Part shown: positions 25,711-34,814 of the stretch, piece by piece | Numbering within the stretch: position 1 is the first letter of the stretch | Layout: every line of letters begins with the position of its first letter | Assembly (NCBI RefSeq): GCF_024198215.1 | Contig: NZ_JAKCFA010000014.1 | Location: forward strand, 237,060-301,059 | Reading direction: 5' to 3' | Length of the DNA: 64,000 nucleotides | Origin: Myxococcus qinghaiensis | GTDB lineage: Bacteria; Myxococcota; Myxococcia; Myxococcales; Myxococcaceae | Translations under genes and position numbers: made by a program | The notes under the pieces: model-generated | The model's database searches: none | What the model saw: the letters and a program-made list of their open reading frames with translations, nothing else | What the model was told of the DNA's origin: nothing

Positions 25711-26511
25711 ATGCCCGTGTTCCAGAAGATGTTCAAGGGAGCTGCTGTCCTCGCGATGACCGGTAGCGCGCTGCTGACTGGCTGCGGCACCGACGTGCAG
25801 GTTGATGAGTCGCAGGTCGAGCAGGAAATCATCTCCAACCTGGTTGAGGCCGGCTTCCCGGCGAACGACATCATGGTGGCGGACGGCAACGTGTACGTGG
25901 GCCGCGACGCTCACGTGACGCTCGAGGCGTCCCGCGAGATGCTGCAGCAGCCTGCGGAGACCATGGAGCAGTACCGCACGACCAACCTGGTCAGCTCCAG
26001 CATCACGCGCATCTGCATCGTCCCCACGTCCGCGTTCAACGGCTACGCCCGCCTGAGCCAGGGCCTGGACGCGGCCATCGCGAACTACAACGCGCTGGGC
26101 CTGAGCTTCACCATGGTGCGTGGCAACAGCGGCACGTGCAGCGCGACCATCAGCGCGCGGACCACGTCCGGCGCTGGCGGCTCGGCGGGCTTCCCCTCCG
26201 GCGGCCGTCCCTACGGCACCATCAACATCGGCACCAGCCTCAACACCTACAGCGTGGGCGTGAACGAGCACGTCATCACCCACGAGCTGGGCCACACGGT
26301 CGGCTTCCGTCACTCTGACTACTACAACCGCGCCATCAGCTGCGGCGGCTCCGCCTCCAACGAGGGCACCGCGGGCGTGGGCGCCATCCACATCTCCGGC
26401 ACGCCGACCACGGCCTCGACCGGTGGCTCGCTCATGAACTCCTGCTTCCGCTCGACGGAGACGGGTAACTTCACGGCCTCCGACCGCACGGCGCTGACCA
26501 CCCTGTACTAG
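25711..26511 (+). CDS. M57-family (HEIGH-like) zinc metalloprotease, lipoprotein
   Basis: This is a 266-residue protein. ATG 25711 has ACGAGGA 7 nt upstream and is preferred to an ATG six codons earlier. A lipoprotein signal (SALLTGC) predicts anchoring or secretion. The metzincin zinc site is complete: H-E-L-G-H-T-V-G-F-R-H-S-D, three His plus the catalytic Glu. A Met-turn follows in GSLMNSCF. The layout matches dual-action HEIGH metallopeptidases (M57). A pro-region (about 25-95) precedes the catalytic domain, and the Cys pair RICIVP/SGTCSAT may form a disulphide. The enzyme probably degrades proteins outside the cell. Confidence 0.92.
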   Translation: MPVFQKMFKGAAVLAMTGSALLTGCGTDVQVDESQVEQEIISNLVEAGFPANDIMVADGNVYVGRDAHVTLEASREMLQQPAETMEQYRTTNLVSSSITRICIVPTSAFNGYARLSQGLDAAIANYNALGLSFTMVRGNSGTCSATISARTTSGAGGSAGFPSGGRPYGTINIGTSLNTYSVGVNEHVITHELGHTVGFRHSDYYNRAISCGGSASNEGTAGVGAIHISGTPTTASTGGSLMNSCFRSTETGNFTASDRTALTTLY

Positions 26512-26530
26512 TCAGCCCTGGCGCGACCAC

Positions 26531-26558
26531 CCCACGGCGTCATTCCTGATGCCGTGGG
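26531..26558 (+). terminator. Terminator hairpin of the M57 protease
   Basis: An 8-bp stem, CCCACGGC with GCCGTGGG, is extended inward by TCA/TGA pairing. It starts 20 bp after the protease stop. Confidence 0.6.
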
Positions 26559-26624
26559 AGTCGACCTCCCGAGCCTCCGGTCCGCGACTCACGTCCGGGC
26601 CGGGGGTTCGTGTCGTTTCAAGGC

Positions 26625-26894
26625 TCAGGTCGAGGCCGGCCGGCGCGCCCATTCCAGGGGCCGCGACGCGCTGTCGATGCCCACCACCTCCCCGGTGGGC
26701 CCCACCAGCTCCGCCGCGATGAAGCTCACGTCCCCCACGCCACAGCCGACGTCCAGGACTCGCATCCCCGGGCGAAGTCCCGCGCCGCGAAGCACCTGCT
26801 CCGTCAACGGACGATAGACTCCCGCCTGGAGCTGGAGCCGATTCATCTCGGGGTCCGAATGGCCGATTTGATATTCCGGGGTGCTCGCGCCCAT
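26625..26894 (-). pseudogene. Truncated SAM-dependent methyltransferase (N-terminal fragment)
   Basis: This 89-codon frame encodes the start of a class I methyltransferase. It has the lead-in QAGVYRPLTEQVLRGAG, motif I VLDVGCGVGD with the SAM-binding Gly loop, and the acidic end of strand 2 (VVGIDSAS). It then breaks off after RPLEWARR, where the intact family continues for some 150-180 residues. The downstream sequence on the same strand gives no coherent continuation in any frame, so a deletion or several changes removed the rest. It is divergent from the MazG-like gene and probably non-functional. Confidence 0.7.
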
Positions 26895-27007
26895 GCATTG
26901 CCTCCGATGTTTGTCTTCCGGCGGCCCTGGAGCCGCGAGCGGGCCAGCCCGTGCGGCGAGGCGGTTGACGGTTGACGCCCCCCGTCTTCATGACCGAGGA
27001 CAGGGGG

Positions 27008-27340
27008 ATGATTGAACTGCCCCCTGACGCCTCCATGAAGGACTACCAGCGCTACATCCACGAGCTGGAGGCCCTGCATGGCTGGCTGAAACTGGACCTG
27101 GTCCACAACTGCTTCCTCATGGGCGAGGAGGTGGGCGAGGTCTTCAAGGCGGTGCGCCGGCACGAGAAGCTCTATGACGAGGGACGCGGCACCCCCACCG
27201 AGCAGGCCCGTGCGCAGGTCGGCGAGGAGCTGGTGGATGTCTTCAACTACCTGCTGGCCATCGCCAACCGCGTCGGCGTGGACCTGGAGCAGGCCTTCCG
27301 CGAGAAGAACGAGCGCAACCAGCAGCGCACCTGGAGCTGA
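27008..27340 (+). CDS. MazG-like nucleotide pyrophosphohydrolase
   Basis: This is a 110-residue protein. ATG 27008 is preceded by GAGGACAGGGG. The sequence is a single all-alpha MazG-type domain: a first helix with the metal-binding E-E-x-x-E (GEEVGEVFKAVRRHE) and a second helix with E-x-x-D (GEELVDVFNYLLAIANRVG). The C-terminal helix is basic (FREKNERNQQRTW). Such single-domain enzymes form dimers or tetramers and cleave nucleoside triphosphates to monophosphates, clearing damaged nucleotides or lowering (p)ppGpp-linked stress. The protein lies alone between two gene relics and has no partner operon. Confidence 0.85.
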   Translation: MIELPPDASMKDYQRYIHELEALHGWLKLDLVHNCFLMGEEVGEVFKAVRRHEKLYDEGRGTPTEQARAQVGEELVDVFNYLLAIANRVGVDLEQAFREKNERNQQRTWS

Positions 27341-27750
27341 CGCCCGGTATGACAGGCCCGTTGGAGAGCAGGAGCAGGACGGGAACACATCTGGCAGGCA
27401 TCATGGATGACCCTGGCGACGCGCCGTGCCACGGGCCCCGGCTCGCGGAGCAGCCACCAGGAGCCCAGCACGTGCAGGCAGACCCTGGCTGCGATTGCCA
27501 GACAGCGCAGCAGGTCCAGCTCCAAAGCACGGGTTCGGGTCGTCATGTCCAGCCTGGCGCCAGAGGTCAGCCCATTCCAGCCCACACGCCCCGACGGCGC
27601 GGCCCACCCCTCCTCCGTCAAGGCTGACGGTGCGGCGGCGGCCCCTGTCCGCTAGACTTCAACGCCCGGACAGACAACCACGGCCAGCGCTGCATGGACG
27701 TGGCTGACTCCCAACCCCACCGGGTGATGTGACTGCCCCCCGAAGGCGCC
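27341..27750. other. Intergenic region holding the acyltransferase relic
   Basis: This is 410 bp between the MazG-like gene and the EEP-family gene. Its first half is the acyltransferase relic. The second half (27550-27750) has no recognisable element beyond the presumed promoter of the EEP gene. Confidence 0.4.
27345..27546 (-). pseudogene. Relic of an acyltransferase-3 family gene
   Basis: On the minus strand, ATG 27546 begins MTTRTRALELDLLRCLAIAA, then RVCLHVLGSWWL, the typical first transmembrane helix of acyltransferase-3 proteins (ELD-LR-LAI-A, then a His in the helix). About 45 codons in, the expected second helix, with CVPVLLLLSNG, continues in a different frame after a -1 shift near 27395. 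Nothing resembling the other eight or so helices follows. The gene is therefore frameshifted and truncated. Confidence 0.6.
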
Positions 27751-28488
27751 ATGTTCGAACTCTTGTCCTCCGCCCTCCTCGGCCTGCTCGTCTCGCTGGG
27801 AATCATGCCCGCCTCCCAGCCGGAGCGCCTGGAGGCGCTCGCGGTGACGACGACCACCGTCGCGACGCACAACACCCTTCACGGAAGCGCGAACCTCAGA
27901 CCGCTCGCGGATGTCATTGGCTGGCAGGAGGTGGACACCGACGAGGGCCACACCAAGCTCGGCGCGCTCGAGTCCTACGACCACTTCCGTCCCGGCGCGG
28001 AGCGACTCCACCCCAGCAACTCCATCGCCATCTCCTGGCGCAGGAACAAGTACGACAGGACGGGAGGCGGCTCGCGGCTCACGCACCCGGGGGAGGCGAA
28101 TGTGACGCCCGCGCGCTTCGTGAACTGGGTGGTGTTGAAGAACAAGGAGACCGGCGCGAAGCTGGCGTTCATCAACACCCACTACATCTCCGGCGCCTGG
28201 AACGGTGAGCACCCCGAGCGCCAGGAGCGCTGGCGGACGCACAACGCCGTGGTGCGCGAGGTCGTCGCGGACCTGCGCTCGCGAGACCTGCCCGTCGTCC
28301 TGGTGGGCGACTTCAACCGGCCGCTCGCACAGGACATCCCAGGGATGAACCACCTGAATACGGCGGGCGTCGACGGCGTGCCCATCGACCAGCTCTACGT
28401 CACGATTGGCATCGGCACCGGGCCCGCCGAGCGCCTGGAGAAGTACGGCTCCGACCACTTCGCGTACACAGCGACTGTCAGATACTGA
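27751..28488 (+). CDS. Endonuclease/exonuclease/phosphatase (EEP) family protein
   Basis: This is a 245-residue protein, about the length of a single EEP domain. The metal-dependent phosphoesterase motifs are in order: T-H-N near 39-41, Q-E-V at about 59-61, the INTHY His, the VGDFNRP Asp/Asn, and the terminal S-D-H-F. A hydrophobic N-terminus (SSALLGLLVSLGIMP) may be a signal peptide or membrane anchor, so activity outside the cytoplasm is possible. The family cleaves DNA, RNA, sphingomyelin or phosphoinositides; the short loops here do not settle which. The stop overlaps the convergent membrane-protein gene by 11 bp. Confidence 0.88.
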   Translation: MFELLSSALLGLLVSLGIMPASQPERLEALAVTTTTVATHNTLHGSANLRPLADVIGWQEVDTDEGHTKLGALESYDHFRPGAERLHPSNSIAISWRRNKYDRTGGGSRLTHPGEANVTPARFVNWVVLKNKETGAKLAFINTHYISGAWNGEHPERQERWRTHNAVVREVVADLRSRDLPVVLVGDFNRPLAQDIPGMNHLNTAGVDGVPIDQLYVTIGIGTGPAERLEKYGSDHFAYTATVRY

Positions 28489-28870
28489 CCTGCCGGCGGG
28501 AACCCGCGCTCCGAGGCTGGAACAGCCAGGCGGCCGCGAGGAACAGGGCGATGAAGCCCGCGTTGAGCGTCAGGATTTCGACGGGGGGACTCCACGGCAT
28601 CCCCCAGCCGGAGAGCACCGCGACGACGGCGATGGCGGCCTGGGTGAAGGCCATCGCGACCAGCGTGCGGGCCATGCCCGCCGCATCCAGGCGCACGATG
28701 AAGGCACCGGAGAGGCCGACCAGCAGCACTCCGCCGTAGAGCAGGTTGGTCCGGTCTCCATCCGCGCCGATGATGCCGACGCCCAGGCTCAGCCAGACCA
28801 GGCTGAGCGAGGCGAAGAGCGTGATGCCAAGAGCGGCCCGGTACGCGGTGCTGGGAGTCATGGTTCGCAT
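28478..28870 (-). CDS. Small four-helix membrane protein
   Basis: This is a 130-residue protein. ATG 28870 has GGAG 8 nt upstream. Four hydrophobic helices are visible (YRAALGITLFASLSLVWLSL, LLYGGVLLVGLSGAFIV, LVAMAFTQAAIAVVAVL and ILTLNAGFIALFLAAAWLF), separated by short polar loops. The C-terminal tail is basic (RSAGSRRQVSI) and should be cytoplasmic. This four-helix layout is common in DoxX-like and other uncharacterised membrane families. No catalytic residues are seen. Its 3' end overlaps the convergent EEP gene by 11 bp. Confidence 0.85.
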   Translation of the reverse strand: MRTMTPSTAYRAALGITLFASLSLVWLSLGVGIIGADGDRTNLLYGGVLLVGLSGAFIVRLDAAGMARTLVAMAFTQAAIAVVAVLSGWGMPWSPPVEILTLNAGFIALFLAAAWLFQPRSAGSRRQVSI

Positions 28871-29145
28871 GGGAAGGTCTCCGTGGGAGGCCAACCCAAT
28901 GTGGCACCCCCGCGCGAGGACGGCGGTCCTGTCGCTGCCAACGGTCGGAACCCGGCGCCAGACGGCTCCGCGACGCCGGGTTGCCGCCATCAACCAGCAG
29001 GGAGCGCCCATGCGTCCCGCGGCAACGCAACCGCGTTGCACCCGGACGCACCAGGTAGGCTCGCCCGTGCGCCCGCTCCAGGCCCTGTCCGAGCGTGGAC
29101 AGTGAGCTGTCCGGTCTGGCGCATCCCTTGCTGTGCGCCTGTCGC

Positions 29146-31200
29146 ATGAGACCCATGTATCAGTACGGTGCCGCGGACGTGCGTTATGGCCAGAGCATCT
29201 CACTTGGCACGTCGAGCCCTATCGACCTGAGCGGCAGCAGCTCCTACTCCATCGGGTTCTGGCTGAACCCGCGAGCCCCCGCTTACGACGGCTTCCTGCT
29301 GTCGTCCGGCACGTCCTATTACATCGGGCTGCACGGGCTGCTGCTCACCCTGAGCATCCCGGGCATGAACACGCCGCAGTGCTCTGAAATCGAGCTGCTG
29401 CCGAACCAATGGCAGTACGTCCTGCTCGTCTTCCAGTCCCAAGGCACCAACCAGGGCACCTACGCGTTGTCGGTGAATGGCACGCCGTTCATCGAAGGCT
29501 CCCTCTCCCGGGTCACCGCGACCGACAGCCTGTTCAAGCTGGGCCACACGTCGGACGCGCAGTTCATCAATGTCGCGTTCTGGTCCACGGCGCTGCCCGA
29601 GGGGGAGCGACTCCCGCTGTGGGACATCCCCTCGCCGAGCACGAATCTCGCCGCGTGCTACAGCTTCGCCGATGGCTCCAGCCATGACGTCTCCGGCCAG
29701 AACCGGAACGCGGCCACCTTCGCGGGCGGCGCGCAGGTCGTGATGGTCGCCCCGGCGCTGCGACTGCTCAACACGGGAGTCCAGCCCTCTCCTCGCGACG
29801 CGCTCACGGTGGTGGCGGACGGAGGCCCCTTCAGTGTGCAGGCCTGGTTCAACTGCGACGCACCCTCCGAGTTCCAGGCGGCGTCCCGGACCCTGTTCTC
29901 GTGCAGGGACCGCGACACCGGCTACGGGTGCTCCCTGGGGGTGATGTGGAACGGCGGTGGATTCAACCTCGAGCTCAAGCAGGAAACGGCGGGGGGCTCC
30001 GGCGGCTGGGGGAACAGCATCCAACTGCCCCCGGGCTCCTGGCATCACCTGGCGGCCACGTATGACGGGACCACGTTTCTCATCTACCTCGACGGAACGC
30101 ATACCCTGACCGTCGCGTGCACCACGCCGGTGCTCGCGAACCCGGTATGGCTGTTCGGCGCCACGTACACCCCTGATACGGCCGGGTCCGCCGAAAACGA
30201 GCTCCAGGGCTACCTCCAGGCGGCGGCGCTCTGGTCCCGGGTGATTTCAGCCAACGAGGTCCAGCAGTACATGTCGGAAGACCCTTCCGACTCCGAGGGC
30301 TGCGTCGCGTTCTATGCCTGGAGCAGCCTCATGCTCGCCAACCAGGTGACGGGCCATCCACCGGTGCTCCTCAACACGGCCTTTCCCGCCACCGTGGTCA
30401 CCCCGCCGTCCGAGTCGCCGCCCCCGTCCGGAAGCTCCAATCTCCAGATGGCGGTGGTACAGCCCTCCGCGCGGCTGGAGCCCGCCGTCCGCTGGTCCCC
30501 GGAGGAGGTGGCCTACCCCGCCAACAGCCCGCTTCCGCCCGACCAGGTCGAAGCCATCATCGCCGCCTATGAGCCGGTGCTCGCCTCCGTTCCAGGAGCG
30601 ATGAAGGACCGGCTGCGCTCGCTGTTCCGCAACAACCTCTACCTGGGCCTGGCGAAGGGCAACGGCCCCGGAGGCATGCCGGTGGGCGCCATCGCCGGCA
30701 AGGTGGAGGGCGCCGCGTATGTCTTCTACCACCACACCGCCCAGGGGCCCGTGGAGTGCGGACGGATGGAGTTGACCGTCAACACGGAGTGCGTCGGCTG
30801 GGTCGTCTCCGTGGCCGCGACTTCCATCTGCCTGCTGCTGACCGTGGTGGGCCTGGGGTTCTCGGCGACCAGGGCCGTCTCCTCCTTGAGCAAGGTCATC
30901 GGGGAGAGCACGGCGCTGCTCAAGGACATCGGAGAGGCGGCCAAGGGCGCCACGAGCGGCAGCACCGTCATCAAGGTCATCAAGGCGCTCTACGTCGCGG
31001 GGACGCTGGGCAAGGTGGTGGGCGACATGTTGACCGGAAACTGGGTCTCCATCGGCCTCAACTGCGCGTCGCTCATCCTCATGGTCGTGGGCCTCTTCAC
31101 CACCGGGGGCGCCTACCTCGCCGTCGTGCTGGCGCAGCTCGTCATCAACATCGCCGTGCTCATCGCCGTCATCGTCCAGAAGCCCAGCAACTGCTGCTGA
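29146..31200 (+). CDS. Double LamG-domain protein with a hydrophobic C-terminal region
   Basis: This is a protein of about 684 residues. The start is uncertain (ATG 29146 or 29155, or an upstream GTG at 29095); none has a strong ribosome site or a signal peptide. Two concanavalin-like LamG domains are visible. The first (about 10-190) has FSIGFWLNPRA-like and LPNQWQYVLLVF strands. The second (about 205-375) has FSVQAWFNCD, SWHHLAATYDGTTFLIYLDG and LQAAALWSRVISANEVQQYM. A polar linker and a helical region follow. From about residue 560 to the end come long hydrophobic helices (SVAATSICLLLTVVGLGFSA, then several near LILMVVGLFTTGG) ending in NCC. The arrangement suggests glycan binding joined to a membrane-inserting segment. 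Confidence 0.8.
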   Translation: MRPMYQYGAADVRYGQSISLGTSSPIDLSGSSSYSIGFWLNPRAPAYDGFLLSSGTSYYIGLHGLLLTLSIPGMNTPQCSEIELLPNQWQYVLLVFQSQGTNQGTYALSVNGTPFIEGSLSRVTATDSLFKLGHTSDAQFINVAFWSTALPEGERLPLWDIPSPSTNLAACYSFADGSSHDVSGQNRNAATFAGGAQVVMVAPALRLLNTGVQPSPRDALTVVADGGPFSVQAWFNCDAPSEFQAASRTLFSCRDRDTGYGCSLGVMWNGGGFNLELKQETAGGSGGWGNSIQLPPGSWHHLAATYDGTTFLIYLDGTHTLTVACTTPVLANPVWLFGATYTPDTAGSAENELQGYLQAAALWSRVISANEVQQYMSEDPSDSEGCVAFYAWSSLMLANQVTGHPPVLLNTAFPATVVTPPSESPPPSGSSNLQMAVVQPSARLEPAVRWSPEEVAYPANSPLPPDQVEAIIAAYEPVLASVPGAMKDRLRSLFRNNLYLGLAKGNGPGGMPVGAIAGKVEGAAYVFYHHTAQGPVECGRMELTVNTECVGWVVSVAATSICLLLTVVGLGFSATRAVSSLSKVIGESTALLKDIGEAAKGATSGSTVIKVIKALYVAGTLGKVVGDMLTGNWVSIGLNCASLILMVVGLFTTGGAYLAVVLAQLVINIAVLIAVIVQKPSNCC

Positions 31201-31213
31201 CCCTGGATGAAAC

Positions 31214-31239
31214 CCGGGCATGGGTCATTCCATGCCCGG
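31214..31239 (+). terminator. Terminator hairpin
   Basis: A 10-bp perfect stem, CCGGGCATGG with CCATGCCCGG, encloses a 6-nt loop. It lies 13 bp after the double-LamG gene stop and before the start of the next lipoprotein gene. Confidence 0.7.
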
Positions 31240-31276
31240 TTGACGCCGTGTGCAATGTCTCTGCTACACGGCGTCC

Positions 31277-34200
31277 ATGCCCCTGAACCCAAGACAACTC
31301 GCGGGAAGGCTGTCATCCGCCTTCCTGCTCCTGCTGATACTCCATCTCGCCTGTGACACGGCGCCCCAGGCGCCGGAGCCTCCAGCTCCTGGCGAGGTCG
31401 GCACGCAGCAGGCGCCGCTGGACCCGCCCACCTGGTTCACCGACGTGGCCATGGTGGGCACCAGCGCGTGCTCCACCGGTCTCAACAACTACGGCGTCAT
31501 CGACAACTGCTACAACGTTGAGAATCCGCAGCGACCGAGCATCTTCCGGGAGCTGTCCCCCGCGTGGCGGCCCTATCGCTCCACCTATTCGTCGCCGCTG
31601 ACGCTGCGCCCGGCCGCGCTCTCCGGGGTGATGCAGCCCTTTCCGCCGAACGAGTACGACAACGGGTGGTCCACGCCCCGGATGCCGGAGAGCAGCGACG
31701 CGGCGAATGCCATCCAGGTGCTGCCTTTCAATCGTGGCACCAATGACGGACGCCTCTTCGTGCGCGGCGGCTGTCGTGGCTGCGCGGAAGGCTCCACGCT
31801 GTACACGTTCCGTCCGGAGACGCTGGGCCAGGACTTCCGCTACGACTTCGCCAGCAAGGGCGTCCGGTACGTGCAACCTCCGCACACGGTGGGCCTGCAC
31901 CCCTTCACCTATTTCAACCCGATGGCCACCGGGCTCACCTCGAAGAACAACGGTGACTTCCCGGATGCCCTCCACAGCACCACCTGTGAGAACTCGATGT
32001 CCGCCCAGCTCCAGGGCAGCCATGGACGCAACCCCGTGGCGTGCACGGCCCGCTACGACGTGAGCTCCGCGCCCGTCCCTGGCGACTGTTATGAGATGTC
32101 GCTCGTCTACGGAATGGTCGCGTCCGACGGCAAGCGCTGGGAGCTTCGCTCGGTGGACCTCACGGTCTTCGTGCGCACGCCGAAGTCCACGGATGCGGGA
32201 AGGTCCCTCGACGGGGCAGGCACCGCGGGCTGGGGCCTCTGGGTCTACCCTCGCAACCCGGAGGGCGAGGTGAAGTCGCTGCCCACCTGGAACCTGCCGC
32301 CGTACCGCCCCTTCAACATTCATGACTCGCCGTGGGGCGACATGAGCGCGGGCTCCGCGTACAGCATCCCCGGCACGCCCGACACCATCGACTGGCGACG
32401 CCTGTTCACCACCAACCCGGGCTTCCAGTGCTACATCGCGGTGCCGGTGTGGCCGTACCCCACGCCCCTGTACGTGCGCAACATGTCCGGCTCCGCGCCC
32501 AAGTGGTGCCAGTTCTTCGACCGGCAGAGCTACCGCTCTTCATTCCAGGTCGAGGACGACGAGGACAGCGTCATCGGCAACGGCGGGACGTGGAATGGCG
32601 TGACGGGCTGGGGCACGAACGAGCGGCCCTATGCCCTGTTCGAGCCCGCGACGAGCGGTGACGGACGGCTGTTCGTCGTCAACATGAATGGCCTGTACTA
32701 CGCGGCCTCCGACGACGTGTGTCGCGCCTCGAGCTGGGGGCACTTCAAGCCCATCAGCATGATGCCCATGGACCCGCTGGTGAACAGCCGCTACGAGCTG
32801 GCGAAGTCCCAGGTGGTCAACGGTCGGCCGCAGCCCTTCAGGGACACGCTGGGCAACGCCATGCCCTTCGGCGTGCGCAACCAGTGGGCCTACCCGTGGC
32901 TGGACCGCGAGGGTAAGAACCTGTTCTTCGCCGCGAAGAACAATCCCCATGACGGCTACTACGCGCGGCAGGTGCTGCGCGAGGACCGCTTCAGCACCTT
33001 CTCCCAGACGGATGTCACCTGGGGCCCGCCGTCGGATGCGACCCGCGCGACGTTCAACCCGGACCGGGCGCCCGCGCAGGCGGTCAGCGTGCTCGGCGCG
33101 TGGACGCGCGGCAAGGCGGTCATCCTGGACAACGGCCTGAGCATCACCGACCTGGCGGGCAACACCGAGGACCACTACCAGCGCACCTATGATTTGCGCC
33201 TGTACGCGGGCGCGGACGTGTCGCTGACGCCCCGGGGCAGCTCGCAGATCTTCTCCTTCGAGAACCAGCTCAACCACTTCGACGGGATGCGGCCCACCCT
33301 GCCCTTCGACGTGGTGTGGAACGTCCAGTCCAACACGCAGCGCAACAGCGAGGTGGCCTTCGACGACTACCTCAACAAGCGCGCCTTCGTCGTCGCGCAC
33401 ATGAACGCCGCCATGCGCATGGACGTGTCGCCGCACGGCCCCCTGCGCGCGGAGACCTTCCCCCAGGATGGCTTCGTGCCCTTCAAGGACGCCTGGGCCT
33501 ACGTGCGCGGCGGCCAGCTCGCCGACTTCCGCTTCAAGCGCAACCCGCTGGCGCAGAACGCCGCCACGGGCAGCCCGCTGCTCGGCACGGATGGACCGCA
33601 GGCCCCTGCCTCCGTGCGGCTGCGCGGCGGCGCGCGAATCGAACCCGTGGCCCTGGGCGGTGTCAGCGGCAAGGGCGTGTGGCTGGATGGGCAGAACGAC
33701 TTGATGGACATGGGCTATCCGGTCAACGGCGCCCAGCGCGACTGGCTGTTCGGCATCTGGCTCGACTCACGTCAGGACAACGTGCTCAAGCCCGGCGCGA
33801 CGCTCGCGCGGAGCCTGCCTCGCACCATCTTCTACTTCTCCGACAACTCCTGGGTCGGGCTCGTGCAGGTGAAGGACAACACCGGCAATGTGTGGCACGA
33901 GCTCGCCGTGTACAACGGCGCGACGGGTTCTTCGTACACCGTCCACCTGGGCTCGCTGGTGCAGGCCGGGCGCTACTTCCACTTCGGCATGAAGATTCAC
34001 ACCGTCGGAGGCCAGCGGACCCTGGCGTTCTACATCGATGGGACGTGGCACTCGACGTTGACTGTCGCGCCGTGGGACGTGGGCTTCGACCCGATGTTCA
34101 ACTCGATGAATGGTTGGACGTGGATGACGGTGAGCGACCCGGGACCGGCCTTCGTGCCGGGACAGGTGCGGCTGCCCTTCTACGGCTGGGTGGATGAACT

Positions 34201-34798
34201 GCGCATCTATGCCCTGGCACCGGGCGACGCGCAGCGGCCGTGGACCGAGGAGCTCCTCTGCAACCAGGCGCTCGGCACGACGGTAGACCTGTCGCGGCGG
34301 GAGCCGGAGCCGTGGACTCCGGCGCTGGAGGTGCTGCGCTGGCGCGCGACGCAGTACCCCGGGATGCGGCGCTCCCTCTGCGAGCAGATGCGGCTGGGCA
34401 CCTACTCGGAGCCGCTCGACTACCCGGCCCAGTACGGAGAGCACCTCTGCATCGACCGGGTGCACAAGAATCCGCACCCCACTGCCGGCCTCGCCGCGCG
34501 GTGCATGCGCGCCGGGATGCTGGCCATGCCCGCACTCCATTCAGCGATGCCTCGCCCGGACACGAGCGGCAACGCGTTCTGCCTCTCATGCCACACGGGG
34601 ACGGCCACGCTCCCAGGGCTGCGTCTGGGTGCGCTGACGGTGGGAACGGGGCCCCGATTCCAGGACCCACGGCGCCAGCCCATGAATGTCCCGGCGGTGA
34701 TGGGCGGCGTCGTGCCTCCCTGGCTGACCACGGGCATCAACCAGTCGGATGGGACTCGCACCCTGGACCAGCACTTCGACCACTTCCCGGCGCCCTGA
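31277..34798 (+). CDS. Very large lipoprotein with a LamG-like domain and a CxxCH motif
   Basis: This is a 1173-residue protein. ATG 31277 opens a lipoprotein signal (LLLLILHLAC, Cys 26) and a Pro-rich linker. The body is aromatic-rich and mostly beta (many Tyr, Trp and Asn). At about 730-940 is a LamG/concanavalin-like unit (RLRGGARIEPVALGG, then GVWLDGQNDLMDMGYP and FGIWLDSRQDN, ending FYGWVDELRIYALAPG). Near residue 1110 is a single C-L-S-C-H, a possible c-type heme site, followed by PRRQPMNVPAVMGG, a phrase suggesting a cytochrome-like or exported redox tail. The protein is expected on the outer membrane facing outward or the periplasm. No enzymatic function can be assigned. Confidence 0.8.
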   Translation: MPLNPRQLAGRLSSAFLLLLILHLACDTAPQAPEPPAPGEVGTQQAPLDPPTWFTDVAMVGTSACSTGLNNYGVIDNCYNVENPQRPSIFRELSPAWRPYRSTYSSPLTLRPAALSGVMQPFPPNEYDNGWSTPRMPESSDAANAIQVLPFNRGTNDGRLFVRGGCRGCAEGSTLYTFRPETLGQDFRYDFASKGVRYVQPPHTVGLHPFTYFNPMATGLTSKNNGDFPDALHSTTCENSMSAQLQGSHGRNPVACTARYDVSSAPVPGDCYEMSLVYGMVASDGKRWELRSVDLTVFVRTPKSTDAGRSLDGAGTAGWGLWVYPRNPEGEVKSLPTWNLPPYRPFNIHDSPWGDMSAGSAYSIPGTPDTIDWRRLFTTNPGFQCYIAVPVWPYPTPLYVRNMSGSAPKWCQFFDRQSYRSSFQVEDDEDSVIGNGGTWNGVTGWGTNERPYALFEPATSGDGRLFVVNMNGLYYAASDDVCRASSWGHFKPISMMPMDPLVNSRYELAKSQVVNGRPQPFRDTLGNAMPFGVRNQWAYPWLDREGKNLFFAAKNNPHDGYYARQVLREDRFSTFSQTDVTWGPPSDATRATFNPDRAPAQAVSVLGAWTRGKAVILDNGLSITDLAGNTEDHYQRTYDLRLYAGADVSLTPRGSSQIFSFENQLNHFDGMRPTLPFDVVWNVQSNTQRNSEVAFDDYLNKRAFVVAHMNAAMRMDVSPHGPLRAETFPQDGFVPFKDAWAYVRGGQLADFRFKRNPLAQNAATGSPLLGTDGPQAPASVRLRGGARIEPVALGGVSGKGVWLDGQNDLMDMGYPVNGAQRDWLFGIWLDSRQDNVLKPGATLARSLPRTIFYFSDNSWVGLVQVKDNTGNVWHELAVYNGATGSSYTVHLGSLVQAGRYFHFGMKIHTVGGQRTLAFYIDGTWHSTLTVAPWDVGFDPMFNSMNGWTWMTVSDPGPAFVPGQVRLPFYGWVDELRIYALAPGDAQRPWTEELLCNQALGTTVDLSRREPEPWTPALEVLRWRATQYPGMRRSLCEQMRLGTYSEPLDYPAQYGEHLCIDRVHKNPHPTAGLAARCMRAGMLAMPALHSAMPRPDTSGNAFCLSCHTGTATLPGLRLGALTVGTGPRFQDPRRQPMNVPAVMGGVVPPWLTTGINQSDGTRTLDQHFDHFPAP

Positions 34799-34814
34799 CG
34801 GCGGTGAAGACAGA

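Noticed and set aside
27751..28488. EEP protein as sphingomyelinase-type hemolysin
   Set aside because: The short length and loops do not show the features that would separate sphingomyelinases from other EEP enzymes, so only the superfamily is claimed.
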